Shown in pieces: positions 33,863 through 41,747 of a stretch of DNA of 64,000 nucleotides (position 1 is its first letter; the number at the start of each line of letters is the position of its first letter). The translations under genes and the position numbers were made by a program. The notes under the pieces were generated by a model. The model saw nothing but the letters and a program-made list of their open reading frames with translations, searched no databases and was not told where the DNA came from. The DNA is from Pygmaiobacter massiliensis (GTDB lineage: Bacteria > Bacillota > Clostridia > Oscillospirales > Ruminococcaceae). The stretch covers positions 947,166-1,011,165 of the forward strand of contig NZ_OAML01000003.1 of the NCBI RefSeq assembly GCF_900199435.1, given 5' to 3'.

Positions 33863-35892
33863 GCAAATACCATCTCCCTTCGCTGGATTTCATTCTGCAG
33901 CTCATCTGCAGTGGCTTTTGCGGTTGCTTTGGGGTCGCCAAGGTTTTGACCGTAAACGGTTACATTGATATCTCCGAAAGAAGCACCCGCTGCCTTTATC
34001 TGCTTTTGGCTGTTGGTAAGCGGGGTAACACGTGCAGCGCCGCCGATGAGCGTGAGCAGTTCTGGACCTGCTTCACCTACAATCGCGGAGCCTTGGCTAA
34101 ATGTGCCGCCTTTTGCAAGAAAAGGAATAGACGGGATAGACGGCAAGTTGGGGTGCCAAGACCCACCGCCAAGCCATTTCGGCATTGTAAAGCCCATGCT
34201 GTTGAAACCACGGATGAGCGAGTTTACCGCAGAAATTGCCATATTGAGCAGCCCGATGATGCCATTAATCGGTGCTTTGGCGATGGCATCCAGACTGCCG
34301 AAGATGCCGCCGAAAATCTCCGTGATGCCTTTCCATGCGCGTTCCCAATCCCCGGTAAACACACCGCGCACAAAGTCTATGACACCGTTAAATATGAGCA
34401 TCACGCCGTCCCAAATGCCTTTGAATGTTGCAAAAAATGTGTTAAGCAAACCGCCCAGCACCGGACCGAGGATGTTTGTCCAGTCACGCGCAAAAATGGT
34501 TTGCATGAAGGTATCGACCCCTTGGAAAACAGCCTGTATCTCATCGCCTTTAATGGCAATCAACGCAACAGCTGCCACCACAGCAGCAACCACCCACGTG
34601 ATAGGAGATGTAAGTGCAGCGATGATTTTTGCAAGCCCCATAGCTGCCGTACTGCCTGTTGTGGCTGCCCCGGTAAATATAGCCAGCGCACCGGATAGGG
34701 TGCCAACCATTCTCGCAGCTCCACTTACAATTCCGGCAACAGGAGATATAGCGGCAACTAGAGCCAAAACAGTAACAATTGCAGTTTTTTGTCCATTGCT
34801 CATGTCAGAAAAGGCTTTAACAGCTTTTGTCACGGCTTGAATTGCTGCCGTGATTGTAGGCATGAACACCTCTCCAAATTCTTTTGAAGTGTTTTTAAGC
34901 TCTGTTGTAGCAGCTCTCCAACTGCCAGACGCACCATCTGCTTCTCTCGCTGCCTGTCCAGTGGCCGCAGATGATTGTTCTGTTATGAGTGCCAGCGTGG
35001 CAGCTTGTTTTGCTGCGAGTGATAGCTGTTCTCCTTCCGAAACGAGACCCATTTCAAACGCTTTGTTCTTTATGAGCGTTTCGTTTACCGCCATGCCGTA
35101 GTTGTCTAGCATGGAGGTATTGCCTTTTAAAGCGCCTGTAAGAGCCTGTATAGCGCTCTCTGTGGTGCCGCCAAACATCGCAGTTAAATCGCCAGCCAGC
35201 TTTACAAGCGTTTGTGACTGCTTCGCGGCTTCCGCTTCAGACAACCCACCAATATTTTGAAGCATTGCCCCCATGGTGTTTGCATAGGTAAGAGCTTCTG
35301 TGCCGGCTATGCCGTAATATGTTTCAAGACTATCCGCCCACCTTTGCATGGTTTCAGATTGCGACTTGAAAATCTGGTCGGTTGCTCCGATTGCATCCTC
35401 CGCTTCGCTTGCCGCATTAAACGCAACTGCGCCAATACCAGCGATTGCAAGTGTTGCGGGAGCCATCTTTTTGGATATGTTACCAGCAGAATCGGCAATT
35501 TTGTTGGAAACCGTTGCAACGTCTGAAAGCGTTGTGTTTGTTTTTTCTGCCTGTGCTTCAAGTTGTTTGAGGTTTCCTTCAGTCAAAACAATTTCACGCT
35601 GCAGTGCGCGGTACTGTTCTGCATGGTCTTTTTTAAACTGCTCGCTACACTGAGCATCGGCCTGCTTAAGCGTTTGCAGTTTATTTTTTGTTTCGGTTAC
35701 GCTGCTGGCCAGCAACTCTTGCTTTTGCCGCAGTAATTCTGTATTAGTAGGGTCGAGTTTGAGCGCTCGGTTGACTTCTCGCAGCTCAGATTGTAGGCTT
35801 GCAGCCTGACTGTTCACGCCTTTTAAAGCTTTATCCAGCCCCTGCGTGTTGCCGCCAATGTTGACGGTGATACCCTTAATGTTATTTGCCAT
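33859..35892 (-). CDS. Tail tape measure protein
   Basis: A 677-residue protein. An N-terminal coiled-coil (LQSELREVNRALKLDPTN, KNKLQTLKQADAQ) is followed by the phage tape-measure core (EAEDAIGATDQIFKSQSETM, TYANTMGAMLQNIGGLS). A hydrophobic middle (VLALVAAISPVAGIVSG, ITWVVAAVVAAVALIAI) follows, and a C-terminal region has GEAGPELLTLIGG. At 677 residues it predicts a fairly short siphovirus tail. It overlaps the small upstream gene by 11 bp. Confidence 0.92.
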   Translation of the reverse strand: MANNIKGITVNIGGNTQGLDKALKGVNSQAASLQSELREVNRALKLDPTNTELLRQKQELLASSVTETKNKLQTLKQADAQCSEQFKKDHAEQYRALQREIVLTEGNLKQLEAQAEKTNTTLSDVATVSNKIADSAGNISKKMAPATLAIAGIGAVAFNAASEAEDAIGATDQIFKSQSETMQRWADSLETYYGIAGTEALTYANTMGAMLQNIGGLSEAEAAKQSQTLVKLAGDLTAMFGGTTESAIQALTGALKGNTSMLDNYGMAVNETLIKNKAFEMGLVSEGEQLSLAAKQAATLALITEQSSAATGQAAREADGASGSWRAATTELKNTSKEFGEVFMPTITAAIQAVTKAVKAFSDMSNGQKTAIVTVLALVAAISPVAGIVSGAARMVGTLSGALAIFTGAATTGSTAAMGLAKIIAALTSPITWVVAAVVAAVALIAIKGDEIQAVFQGVDTFMQTIFARDWTNILGPVLGGLLNTFFATFKGIWDGVMLIFNGVIDFVRGVFTGDWERAWKGITEIFGGIFGSLDAIAKAPINGIIGLLNMAISAVNSLIRGFNSMGFTMPKWLGGGSWHPNLPSIPSIPFLAKGGTFSQGSAIVGEAGPELLTLIGGAARVTPLTNSQKQIKAAGASFGDINVTVYGQNLGDPKATAKATADELQNEIQRREMVFA

Positions 35893-36088
35893 GCTGCACC
35901 TCGTTTCGGTCCATCGGCATCACAATTTGTGCAGACAAGCGCTGCGCTTTTCTCAGTTCTTTATTCATCTTTTGCAGTTCAATTCTGCAACTTCGGATGC
36001 ACCCCGTGAGTCTTTCAATGCTTTTGAAGCTTTCTTCGCTGACATTGCAATCAATTGCAACTTCGATTCCCGTAATTTCTTTTTTCAA
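35882..36088 (-). CDS. Small coiled-coil phage protein
   Basis: A 68-residue helical protein (EESFKSIERLTGCIRS, LQKMNKELRKAQRLSAQI) starting at TTG 36088, with AAGGTGGTG as ribosome site. It overlaps the tape-measure start by 11 bp. It is a small gene between the tail chaperones and the tape measure. Function is unknown. Confidence 0.65.
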   Translation of the reverse strand: MKKEITGIEVAIDCNVSEESFKSIERLTGCIRSCRIELQKMNKELRKAQRLSAQIVMPMDRNEVQHGK

Positions 36089-36127
36089 GTTTTCACCACC
36101 TTAAATGCAGAAAAAAGCAAGCCCTCG

Positions 36128-36427
36128 TTATTGGGCTTGCTTTTCTGCTGTTTTTGCGCTGAACTGTTTTCTCAATGCGCCACGATCTGGCTCTGTTTGC
36201 TCAAACAGCCAGCAACGCTCTAAATAGGTTCTCCCGTCCTCGCTCTTGTTTAATTCTGCGATTGCGGCATCCCGGCGATACAGCAGCCATTCATCAATGG
36301 GCATCTCTTCCTGTGCGGTAATGTCAATGCCGGTATATTGGTACACCAGATGTTCATAGATAAGCTCGGCTGTGTAGTACAGTTTTGCGCCACCGCTGCT
36401 GGGGCAGGACGGGAGTTTTAGTTTGGG
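36128..36427 (-). CDS. -1 frameshift extension of tail assembly chaperone (gpGT-like)
   Basis: About 98 codons open in the -1 frame downstream of the chaperone gene. From the slippery site it reads PKLKLPSCPSSGGAKLYYTA, then ELIYEHLVYQYTGID and ends TAEKQAQ. There is no ribosome site at the internal ATG 36346, and the frame is continuous back to CCCAAAC. It should be made as the tail of a fused chaperone. This is the T domain, which contacts the tape measure. Confidence 0.75.
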   Translation of the reverse strand, partial: PKLKLPSCPSSGGAKLYYTAELIYEHLVYQYTGIDITAQEEMPIDEWLLYRRDAAIAELNKSEDGRTYLERCWLFEQTEPDRGALRKQFSAKTAEKQAQ

Positions 36428-36705
36428 CGGGAGAGTTCCTTTTCGATGAAAGCACCGTAGCCTTTGAAAAATTCTTGAATCTGCTTAACATCCAAATCTT
36501 CGGCAGATACCTTTGTTTTCATTTTGTTTCTGCTTAAAACAGCAGAAGCTGCATCATACATGGCATCGACAGTTTCTTGCGTGACGTTCTCTTCCTCAGA
36601 AAGCTGCGCCACAAGAATCATCTGGCTAAGCTGCTTTTTGGCAGGCAGCCCCACCATAATGAGTTTGCCGTCCGGCATTTTGTAGCTGTAAAAGCAATTT
36701 CCCAT
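36418..36705 (-). CDS. Tail assembly chaperone (gpG-like)
   Basis: A 95-residue protein between the major tail protein and the tape measure, with an acidic helical make-up (QLSEEENVTQETVDAMYD, AEDLDVKQIQEFFKG). It ends SRPN at TAA 36418-36420, immediately after a canonical -1 slippery heptamer. Size, position and frameshift match the gpG/gpGT chaperones that coat the tape measure protein during tail assembly. Confidence 0.85.
   Translation of the reverse strand: MGNCFYSYKMPDGKLIMVGLPAKKQLSQMILVAQLSEEENVTQETVDAMYDAASAVLSRNKMKTKVSAEDLDVKQIQEFFKGYGAFIEKELSRPN
36421..36427 (-). promoter_or_regulatory. -1 programmed frameshift slippery site
   Basis: The heptamer C CCA AAC is in the zero frame of the chaperone gene and directly followed by the TAA stop. 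It fits the X XXY YYZ rule exactly. After slipping, the frame stays open for about 98 codons. Confidence 0.8.
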
Positions 36706-36717
36706 ACTGTCCTCCTG

Positions 36718-37275
36718 TTACGCCAAAACGGTCGGCGCGGTTTCTTCCATAATAATAAGCGTACCCTCGCCATCGCAAGGCTCTGCGGTGAACTCCGGCT
36801 CAAGCAAGGTGCCTTCCTCCATCGCGTAAGCGAGCGAAAGTCCTGCGGTGTTGGTGCCGACAATGGTAATGCGCAAATCGCCAAGCTCTTTGTCCGGGTG
36901 TACGAATCGCACCACATAGCGCAGCCCGTCATCATTGCTAATACCGCCGATTTTGATTGTGGTTTTGTTGCCGACTGTCGCTTTGCGACCGGTGGCCACG
37001 AGCTGCGGCAACTTTTTCACAGACCAAGCAATAAAGCCGCATTTGAGGGTCGCTTCCTCGCTTGTCGTAATGGTGCGGGAAACATGGCCCATATCGTCCT
37101 TAATGGTCTTTTTCTCCGGCTTGTACACGATGGTAGCACCTTTCTGTACATAGCCGAAAAGATTGTCTGCCGTTTCAATGGCCTCATCGGCCGGAATCGA
37201 GCCTTTGTACTCCGCAACGTAAATATAGCCGCTGCCAAGCGGGATTTTTACATCAGCAGTTCTGTTATCTGCCAT
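36718..37275 (-). CDS. Major tail protein
   Basis: A 185-residue beta-rich tube protein (VKIPLGSGYIYVAEYKG, IVYKPEKKTIKDDMGHV, CGFIAWSVKKLPQLVATG). The composition and size, and its place between the tail terminator and the chaperone genes, fit the major tail (tube) protein of siphoviruses. The ATG at 37275 has an AGAAGGT ribosome site. Confidence 0.82.
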   Translation of the reverse strand: MADNRTADVKIPLGSGYIYVAEYKGSIPADEAIETADNLFGYVQKGATIVYKPEKKTIKDDMGHVSRTITTSEEATLKCGFIAWSVKKLPQLVATGRKATVGNKTTIKIGGISNDDGLRYVVRFVHPDKELGDLRITIVGTNTAGLSLAYAMEEGTLLEPEFTAEPCDGEGTLIIMEETAPTVLA

Positions 37276-37281
37276 TTTTAT

Positions 37282-37590
37282 TTACCTTCTTTCTTTAAAA
37301 CTGAGGTCGAATACTTCCATAAAGCAGCTTTCTGTCGCCAGCCACTGCTTGTCACTGGAATAACCCGGGTCGAGCTTTTCCAGCAAATCTAGCAACTTTG
37401 CATTCGGTTCTCCATCGGCGCTGTACCGCTCCACGGTAAGGTCGTGCTGAATCAAATCGCGGCGAAAATCGGAGCCGATGCCCTCGGCGCTATCCAGAAA
37501 CACGATAAAAGGGTAATCGTGTTTATCGACAAATGCAGTATCTGCTACATCTTCGCCCGCTGCCGAGAGGTACAGTTTAACGTCCAGCAT
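37282..37590 (-). CDS. Tail terminator-like protein
   Basis: A 102-residue protein (YPFIVFLDSAEGIGSDFR, LIQHDLTVERYSAD) in the standard position of the tail terminator, between the gp10-like protein and the major tail protein. It overlaps the upstream gene by 14 bp. The assignment rests on size, order and the DLTVERY strand pattern. Confidence 0.65.
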   Translation of the reverse strand: MLDVKLYLSAAGEDVADTAFVDKHDYPFIVFLDSAEGIGSDFRRDLIQHDLTVERYSADGEPNAKLLDLLEKLDPGYSSDKQWLATESCFMEVFDLSFKERR

Positions 37591-37972
37591 TTTTGATTGC
37601 CTCCTTTGCCAGTTCTTCCATGCGCTCCTGCGCCAGCTTTTCGCCGTAAATGATATGAGGAAATGCGTCGGTGCGTCCGCCTTGGTGAAGTGCGTGCCCC
37701 TTTTCGAGTAAGTGGGTCAGCCTGGCTTGAGATTTGTCTGCATACCATGTGCGCTCGCGCCGATAGTGTGAGTCATAGGTTTTTTTAATGCGAAAAGATT
37801 TGACGTAGGCTTTGGTGGGCTGCTTGAATGTGATGTGTCGTTTGATTTCCTCGTTGGCTTCTTTGGCCACGCGGTCCACACTTTCTTTAATACCTTCGGT
37901 TACATCGTTCGAATATTGCTCGAGCTCTTTCATCAACGCGGCAGCAAGGGTGTCCGGGGTTACTTCTTTCAT
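37577..37972 (-). CDS. HK97 gp10-family head-tail protein
   Basis: A 131-residue protein with the family pattern: AALMKELEQYSNDVTEGI, KEANEEIKRHI, then YHARLTHLLEKGHA-like (here SQARLTHLLEKGHALHQ) and FPHIIYGEKLAQERMEEL. It belongs to the neck/tail completion proteins. Four-bp overlap with the upstream closure protein. Confidence 0.88.
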   Translation of the reverse strand: MKEVTPDTLAAALMKELEQYSNDVTEGIKESVDRVAKEANEEIKRHITFKQPTKAYVKSFRIKKTYDSHYRRERTWYADKSQARLTHLLEKGHALHQGGRTDAFPHIIYGEKLAQERMEELAKEAIKNAGR

Positions 37973-38298
37973 GGAATCGCCCCGATTCGTTTAAGCGTCA
38001 GCACCATGCATGGCGGGTTGGTGTCTCGTACAGGCTGCAGCTGCTCAATTTTGTAGCGTTCGCTGCCAATCACGACATTGTCGTGCGGGTCAATCCCGGT
38101 GCGGTAGGGAATATGGACAACGCGGCTGATTTCTGTGCTGGCGGTGCGCGCTGCGTAAAAGCGTTTAAAGCTGACGGTGCGCTCACCAAAACGAATGCCG
38201 GCGGCCTTTTGCGGACCTGGCTTATTGGCCACGGTTTCAAACACCGAAAGCCGCCCATCGTTAAATGTCACAAAATCAGTAGGTACTTTGATTTTCAA
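37969..38298 (-). CDS. Phage head closure (head-tail adaptor) protein
   Basis: A 109-residue protein with RTASTEISRVVHIPYRTGI and NVVIGSERYKIEQLQPV, the central beta pattern of SPP1 gp16/HK97 head-closure proteins. It starts at TTG 38298 with AGGTGGTGG before it. It overlaps the connector gene by 23 bp. Confidence 0.78.
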   Translation of the reverse strand: MKIKVPTDFVTFNDGRLSVFETVANKPGPQKAAGIRFGERTVSFKRFYAARTASTEISRVVHIPYRTGIDPHDNVVIGSERYKIEQLQPVRDTNPPCMVLTLKRIGAIP

Positions 38299-38593
38299 CT
38301 GGTACCACCACCTGACTGAGGAAATTGAGCGAAACCAATTCGCTTAAAAAATTCTTTTCAAACATTTCGAGCGCCTGCGCATTGGCATACCGGCAACGGG
38401 CCATCAATAAATCGCGCGGCAACCCCGGCGCTATAAAATCAAGCGGAGCGCCTGCAACGACCTGCAGACGCTCCATTGCTGATTTTATGTAACCGTTGAT
38501 GCGCTTTTTTGTGGCCTCATCGTCGTTTCCTGACAGCTCTTCCATTACATCACGCAGCAGCTCTTCCAGTTGCTCTTTTGTAGGTTCTGCCAT
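38276..38593 (-). CDS. Head-tail connector (gp6-like)
   Basis: A 105-residue all-helical protein (EELLRDVMEELSGNDDEAT, INGYIKSAMERLQVVAG, LLMARCRYANAQALEMFE). The pattern of a short helical bundle with LLxxRxRY matches gp6-like connectors (DNA packaging/adaptor proteins). It lies right after the capsid gene, as is normal. Confidence 0.78.
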   Translation of the reverse strand: MAEPTKEQLEELLRDVMEELSGNDDEATKKRINGYIKSAMERLQVVAGAPLDFIAPGLPRDLLMARCRYANAQALEMFEKNFLSELVSLNFLSQVVVPVENQSTY

Positions 38594-38613
38594 GGTGAGC
38601 CCTCCTTACTTGG

Positions 38614-39846
38614 CTACGCCTGTGCGGCCTTGGTGGTCACAACGCCTTTGACTTCCTCAACGATTGCAGAAGTGGCGACTGTGCCTTTAACGGCTGCCGG
38701 CAGCGCGGCTTCTTTGAGATTGGTGATATCGGCCACTACAAAGGCATTTTCGTCGAGCGGTCTGCCGTTGCCGTACATTTTGGTCAGATAGACGCGCTCA
38801 TCATCGAGGAAGCGAACGCTGTCGTCATACTCAATTTTGCCACCGATGCCGCCTTTACCCACGCCCATGAAATAACGATCTGCAAGACCGAAAATCACTT
38901 TGTTTGTGGGAACGTTGATGTCCTGCTCAATTCTGGTGGGGTACGGCATGACGTTGTTGCGATAGGTGCCGTCCGGCAGCAGCAGGGTAGTGGCAGGCAT
39001 GATTTTTTCAAAGTAGTCCACCGGGTTGACCACCAGCAGCAATTCGGGAACAACGCGAGTACGGCCGTTCGGGCCAGTAGCGATGGTCTTTGCAATGCCG
39101 CCGATGGTTTTCGGTGTGATTTCGGTCAGCGTGATTGCTTCTTTGTCGGGATAGACGCCATTCTGCACGTTAGCGGTTGCGGAAACATCTTTGAGCATGC
39201 CAATCGGCTGGTCCTTACCGGTACCGGCCACCACGGCTTTACAGAGAGCGCCGCCCAGGGCTTCGGTCAAAACTGCACGCACATATGCGTCAATCCATGC
39301 CGGGCCAGCGTCGAGCATGTCTTTGCTGACCGGCATAAACGCAGTCAGTTTGTTGGTGGTGATGTCGATTTTGCCGATAGCACCTTCCAGCTCTTCGGTG
39401 ATTTTACTGCCAAGCGCGCCCCACATAGCGAGCTGAACGCCTTTTTTGTTGATCAGCATCTTGGTGACTGCTGCGGTGTTCTGTACATTGATTGCACCGA
39501 GCAGGGGGAATGCGGTAGAGATATCATCCAGCACTGCATCAATGACGGTTTCCGGCATGTCGTTTTCAATGCCGGTGAAAGCCTGCTTGATATCGCCGGT
39601 GCGTACTGCCTGCATCATGGCGGTGTAGAAGCCCTCTTCGGCGCTGGTCAGCTGGCGCACGCCACGCTTTGCCATAATCTGCTGGTCGCCGGTGCGCTGG
39701 AATGCTTTGAAATCGGCCACCACTTCCTGCTGAATGCCCATGGCAAAATCAGCGAGTGCTTCAGTCAGCCCTTCGGCATTCTGGGAAGCGAGCGCGGTGT
39801 CGAGCTTTTCTTTGAGTTCGTTTTTTACTACATCTTTGCTTCTCAT
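38614..39846 (-). CDS. Major capsid protein, HK97 fold
   Basis: A 410-residue capsid subunit. An N-terminal helical delta region (VVKNELKEKLDTALAS...) is followed by the HK97-like core (ETVIDAVLDDISTAFPLLGA, LTAFMPVSKDMLDAGPAWI, VNPVDYFEKIMPATTLLL). The adjacent ClpP-like protease would process it. A second hint is the GNGRPLDENAFVVADI ending typical of these subunits. Confidence 0.92.
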   Translation of the reverse strand: MRSKDVVKNELKEKLDTALASQNAEGLTEALADFAMGIQQEVVADFKAFQRTGDQQIMAKRGVRQLTSAEEGFYTAMMQAVRTGDIKQAFTGIENDMPETVIDAVLDDISTAFPLLGAINVQNTAAVTKMLINKKGVQLAMWGALGSKITEELEGAIGKIDITTNKLTAFMPVSKDMLDAGPAWIDAYVRAVLTEALGGALCKAVVAGTGKDQPIGMLKDVSATANVQNGVYPDKEAITLTEITPKTIGGIAKTIATGPNGRTRVVPELLLVVNPVDYFEKIMPATTLLLPDGTYRNNVMPYPTRIEQDINVPTNKVIFGLADRYFMGVGKGGIGGKIEYDDSVRFLDDERVYLTKMYGNGRPLDENAFVVADITNLKEAALPAAVKGTVATSAIVEEVKGVVTTKAAQA

Positions 39847-39851
39847 ATTCG

Positions 39852-40598
39852 TTACTCCTTTTTGGTGGCGAACGCTGCCATCAGCTGTTCTGCGATGGTT
39901 TTGTTCTGTGTAAATTCTTGCGGCACATTTTGTGCCGGTGCGGGGTTCCCTCTTTCAATAGCGAGCGCCTGCGCTTTTGCGGCATCCAGCCGCTGCTGCG
40001 CAACATCTTCCACGGACTCTTTGGCCGCGATGCGGTCCGCAAGGCCATACTTAACGCAGGTCTCGGCATCCAGCCAGCTCTCTGCATCAAGCAGGGTAGT
40101 GAGCGTGGCTTCGTCCAGCTTGTCGCCAGCCTTTTCGAGATACGCTTTGCAACTTGCGGTGTCGATGACTTCAAGGTCATCTGCTGCTTTGCGTAATTCT
40201 TTCGGGTTGCCGCAGGCACACAGCCAAGCGTGATGAATCATCATCAGCGTATTGCTGCCCATAACGACATCATCGCCCACCATGGCAATGACGCTTGCCG
40301 CGCTGCAGGCGAAGCCGTCCACATACACGGTTTTGTGCGCGCTGTGCCGCTTGAGCTGATTGTAAATTGCCATCGCTTCAGAGACATCCCCGCCGTAGGA
40401 ATTGATGAAGATATTGATTTGTGAAACGTTTCCGGCCGCATCGAGAATATTTTTCATGTGCTTTGCCGAAGTGTCGCTTTCAATCACTTCACCCGTCCAC
40501 CAGTCACGCCCGTCGGCCGCGATGTCATCATACAGATAGATGTCCAGCGTTTCCGCTGCCTGCTTTGCCACCCACATGGTTTTTACCGGTTTACTCAT
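39852..40598 (-). CDS. ClpP-like prohead maturation protease
   Basis: A 248-residue serine peptidase. The ClpP fold is shown by INIFINSYGGDVSEAMAIYN, VDGFACSAASVIAM (catalytic Ser) and NTLMMIHHAW (catalytic His). It is the S14-type protease that removes the capsid delta domain. The start is ATG 40598 behind a perfect AAGGAGGTG. The ORF extension upstream contains that ribosome site and is not coding. It overlaps the portal gene by 8 bp. Confidence 0.93.
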   Translation of the reverse strand: MSKPVKTMWVAKQAAETLDIYLYDDIAADGRDWWTGEVIESDTSAKHMKNILDAAGNVSQINIFINSYGGDVSEAMAIYNQLKRHSAHKTVYVDGFACSAASVIAMVGDDVVMGSNTLMMIHHAWLCACGNPKELRKAADDLEVIDTASCKAYLEKAGDKLDEATLTTLLDAESWLDAETCVKYGLADRIAAKESVEDVAQQRLDAAKAQALAIERGNPAPAQNVPQEFTQNKTIAEQLMAAFATKKE

Positions 40599-41736
40599 TT
40601 TGTGTTTCACCTCCTTCAAGGTCTGCCAGATTTTTCGTCAGCCAGTGCTTTTTGCTCCACCATGTGTTCAATGGCACAGCGCCGACCAATTCACGGATTT
40701 CATCAATGCAGAAAATGCCGTCTGCAATGAGCTTGTCGGCTTTTTCCGCGATGCTGAATATATCGATGTGCTTGATGCACATGGTGTTGATTTTAAGGCA
40801 CGAGCCAGCGAGAACGCTTTTCTTGCCGTAATATTTGCGATTCACTTCGGTGGCAATGATGTCTACAATATGGTCGATGCAGAACGTGAGGAACTCGTCC
40901 ACCACACTGTCCACATTTGCAATGTTGCCCAGCAGCAGCGAGGGATTGATTTTAAATGCCTGCGCCACGCGGGTGAATGCTTCTTCTGTGATTTTGGCGA
41001 TGTCACCAACCTCACTGGTGCTTTTCTTGCTGCCCTCGCCGGTAATTTCTTCATACTCCACACCTTTTGGCAGCACGACCAGTGCGTTTTCATCGCTGTA
41101 GTAGGATTTAAAGCGTCTGCCGTAAAGGTCGTCAAGGGCTTTCTGCCACTTCTCATCTTTTGTGGGAACGGTGTCTGTTTTCACTACACCCTTGCGTCCG
41201 CCAGCGCGTTTGTACTTACCGACGGCCAAAGTGAGCAGGTCGGCATATCCGGCCATTACACCGGACAGCAGAGCGCGAATGTCCTTGTTTGCGTATGTAA
41301 AGTAAAGAACCTCATCAGCGGAAAAGCTGCGCAGAAAAGTGAAATCCTTGCGCGTGACGTTGCTGAACTTGTCCGGGAAAAGCGCATATTCGTCATGCGT
41401 GAAGCTGTCTGCAATGATCAGCTGGCCGTTCATTTCCACGACAAGACACTCGTTGTAATAGAGCATCTTCGCAACGACCTCATGCCAAAACTGGCTTGAG
41501 TTCTGGTTTTTGTTCGGCTCCACGTTGAAGGTGTAATAGTCATCGCCTTTTACTTGCTTGCCTTTCAGCATGGTGCGAAATTCGCACTTTGCAATGGTAC
41601 CGGCAATCAAATTGATTGCCATCTGAATTGCAAAATCTTCGACCGCCAGCTGGTACCGCGCCGACTCTAATTGTTGGTTGACGTTGACCGTTTCTGCGCT
41701 GGTAAAGATATTGCGCAGCATCTCAACAAGTTTCAC
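40591..41736 (-). CDS. Portal protein (HK97 family)
   Basis: A 381-residue portal protein. YQLAVEDFAIQMAINLIA, SSQFWHEVVAKMLYYNECLV and EEAFTRVAQAFKINPSLLL are the conserved wing and stem pattern. It begins at GTG 41736 with TAGGAGG. It forms the dodecameric DNA gate at one capsid vertex and works with the terminase. Confidence 0.92.
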   Translation of the reverse strand: MKLVEMLRNIFTSAETVNVNQQLESARYQLAVEDFAIQMAINLIAGTIAKCEFRTMLKGKQVKGDDYYTFNVEPNKNQNSSQFWHEVVAKMLYYNECLVVEMNGQLIIADSFTHDEYALFPDKFSNVTRKDFTFLRSFSADEVLYFTYANKDIRALLSGVMAGYADLLTLAVGKYKRAGGRKGVVKTDTVPTKDEKWQKALDDLYGRRFKSYYSDENALVVLPKGVEYEEITGEGSKKSTSEVGDIAKITEEAFTRVAQAFKINPSLLLGNIANVDSVVDEFLTFCIDHIVDIIATEVNRKYYGKKSVLAGSCLKINTMCIKHIDIFSIAEKADKLIADGIFCIDEIRELVGAVPLNTWWSKKHWLTKNLADLEGGETQNE

Positions 41737-41747
41737 TGATTCGCCTC

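Noticed and set aside
33829-34840. Two ~290-residue plus-strand frames opposite the tape measure gene
   Set aside because: Both overlap each other and the clearly coding tape measure gene. They are composition artefacts.
40540-41499. 319-residue plus-strand frame opposite the portal gene
   Set aside because: It is a shadow of the portal coding sequence, with no ribosome site and no plus-strand context.
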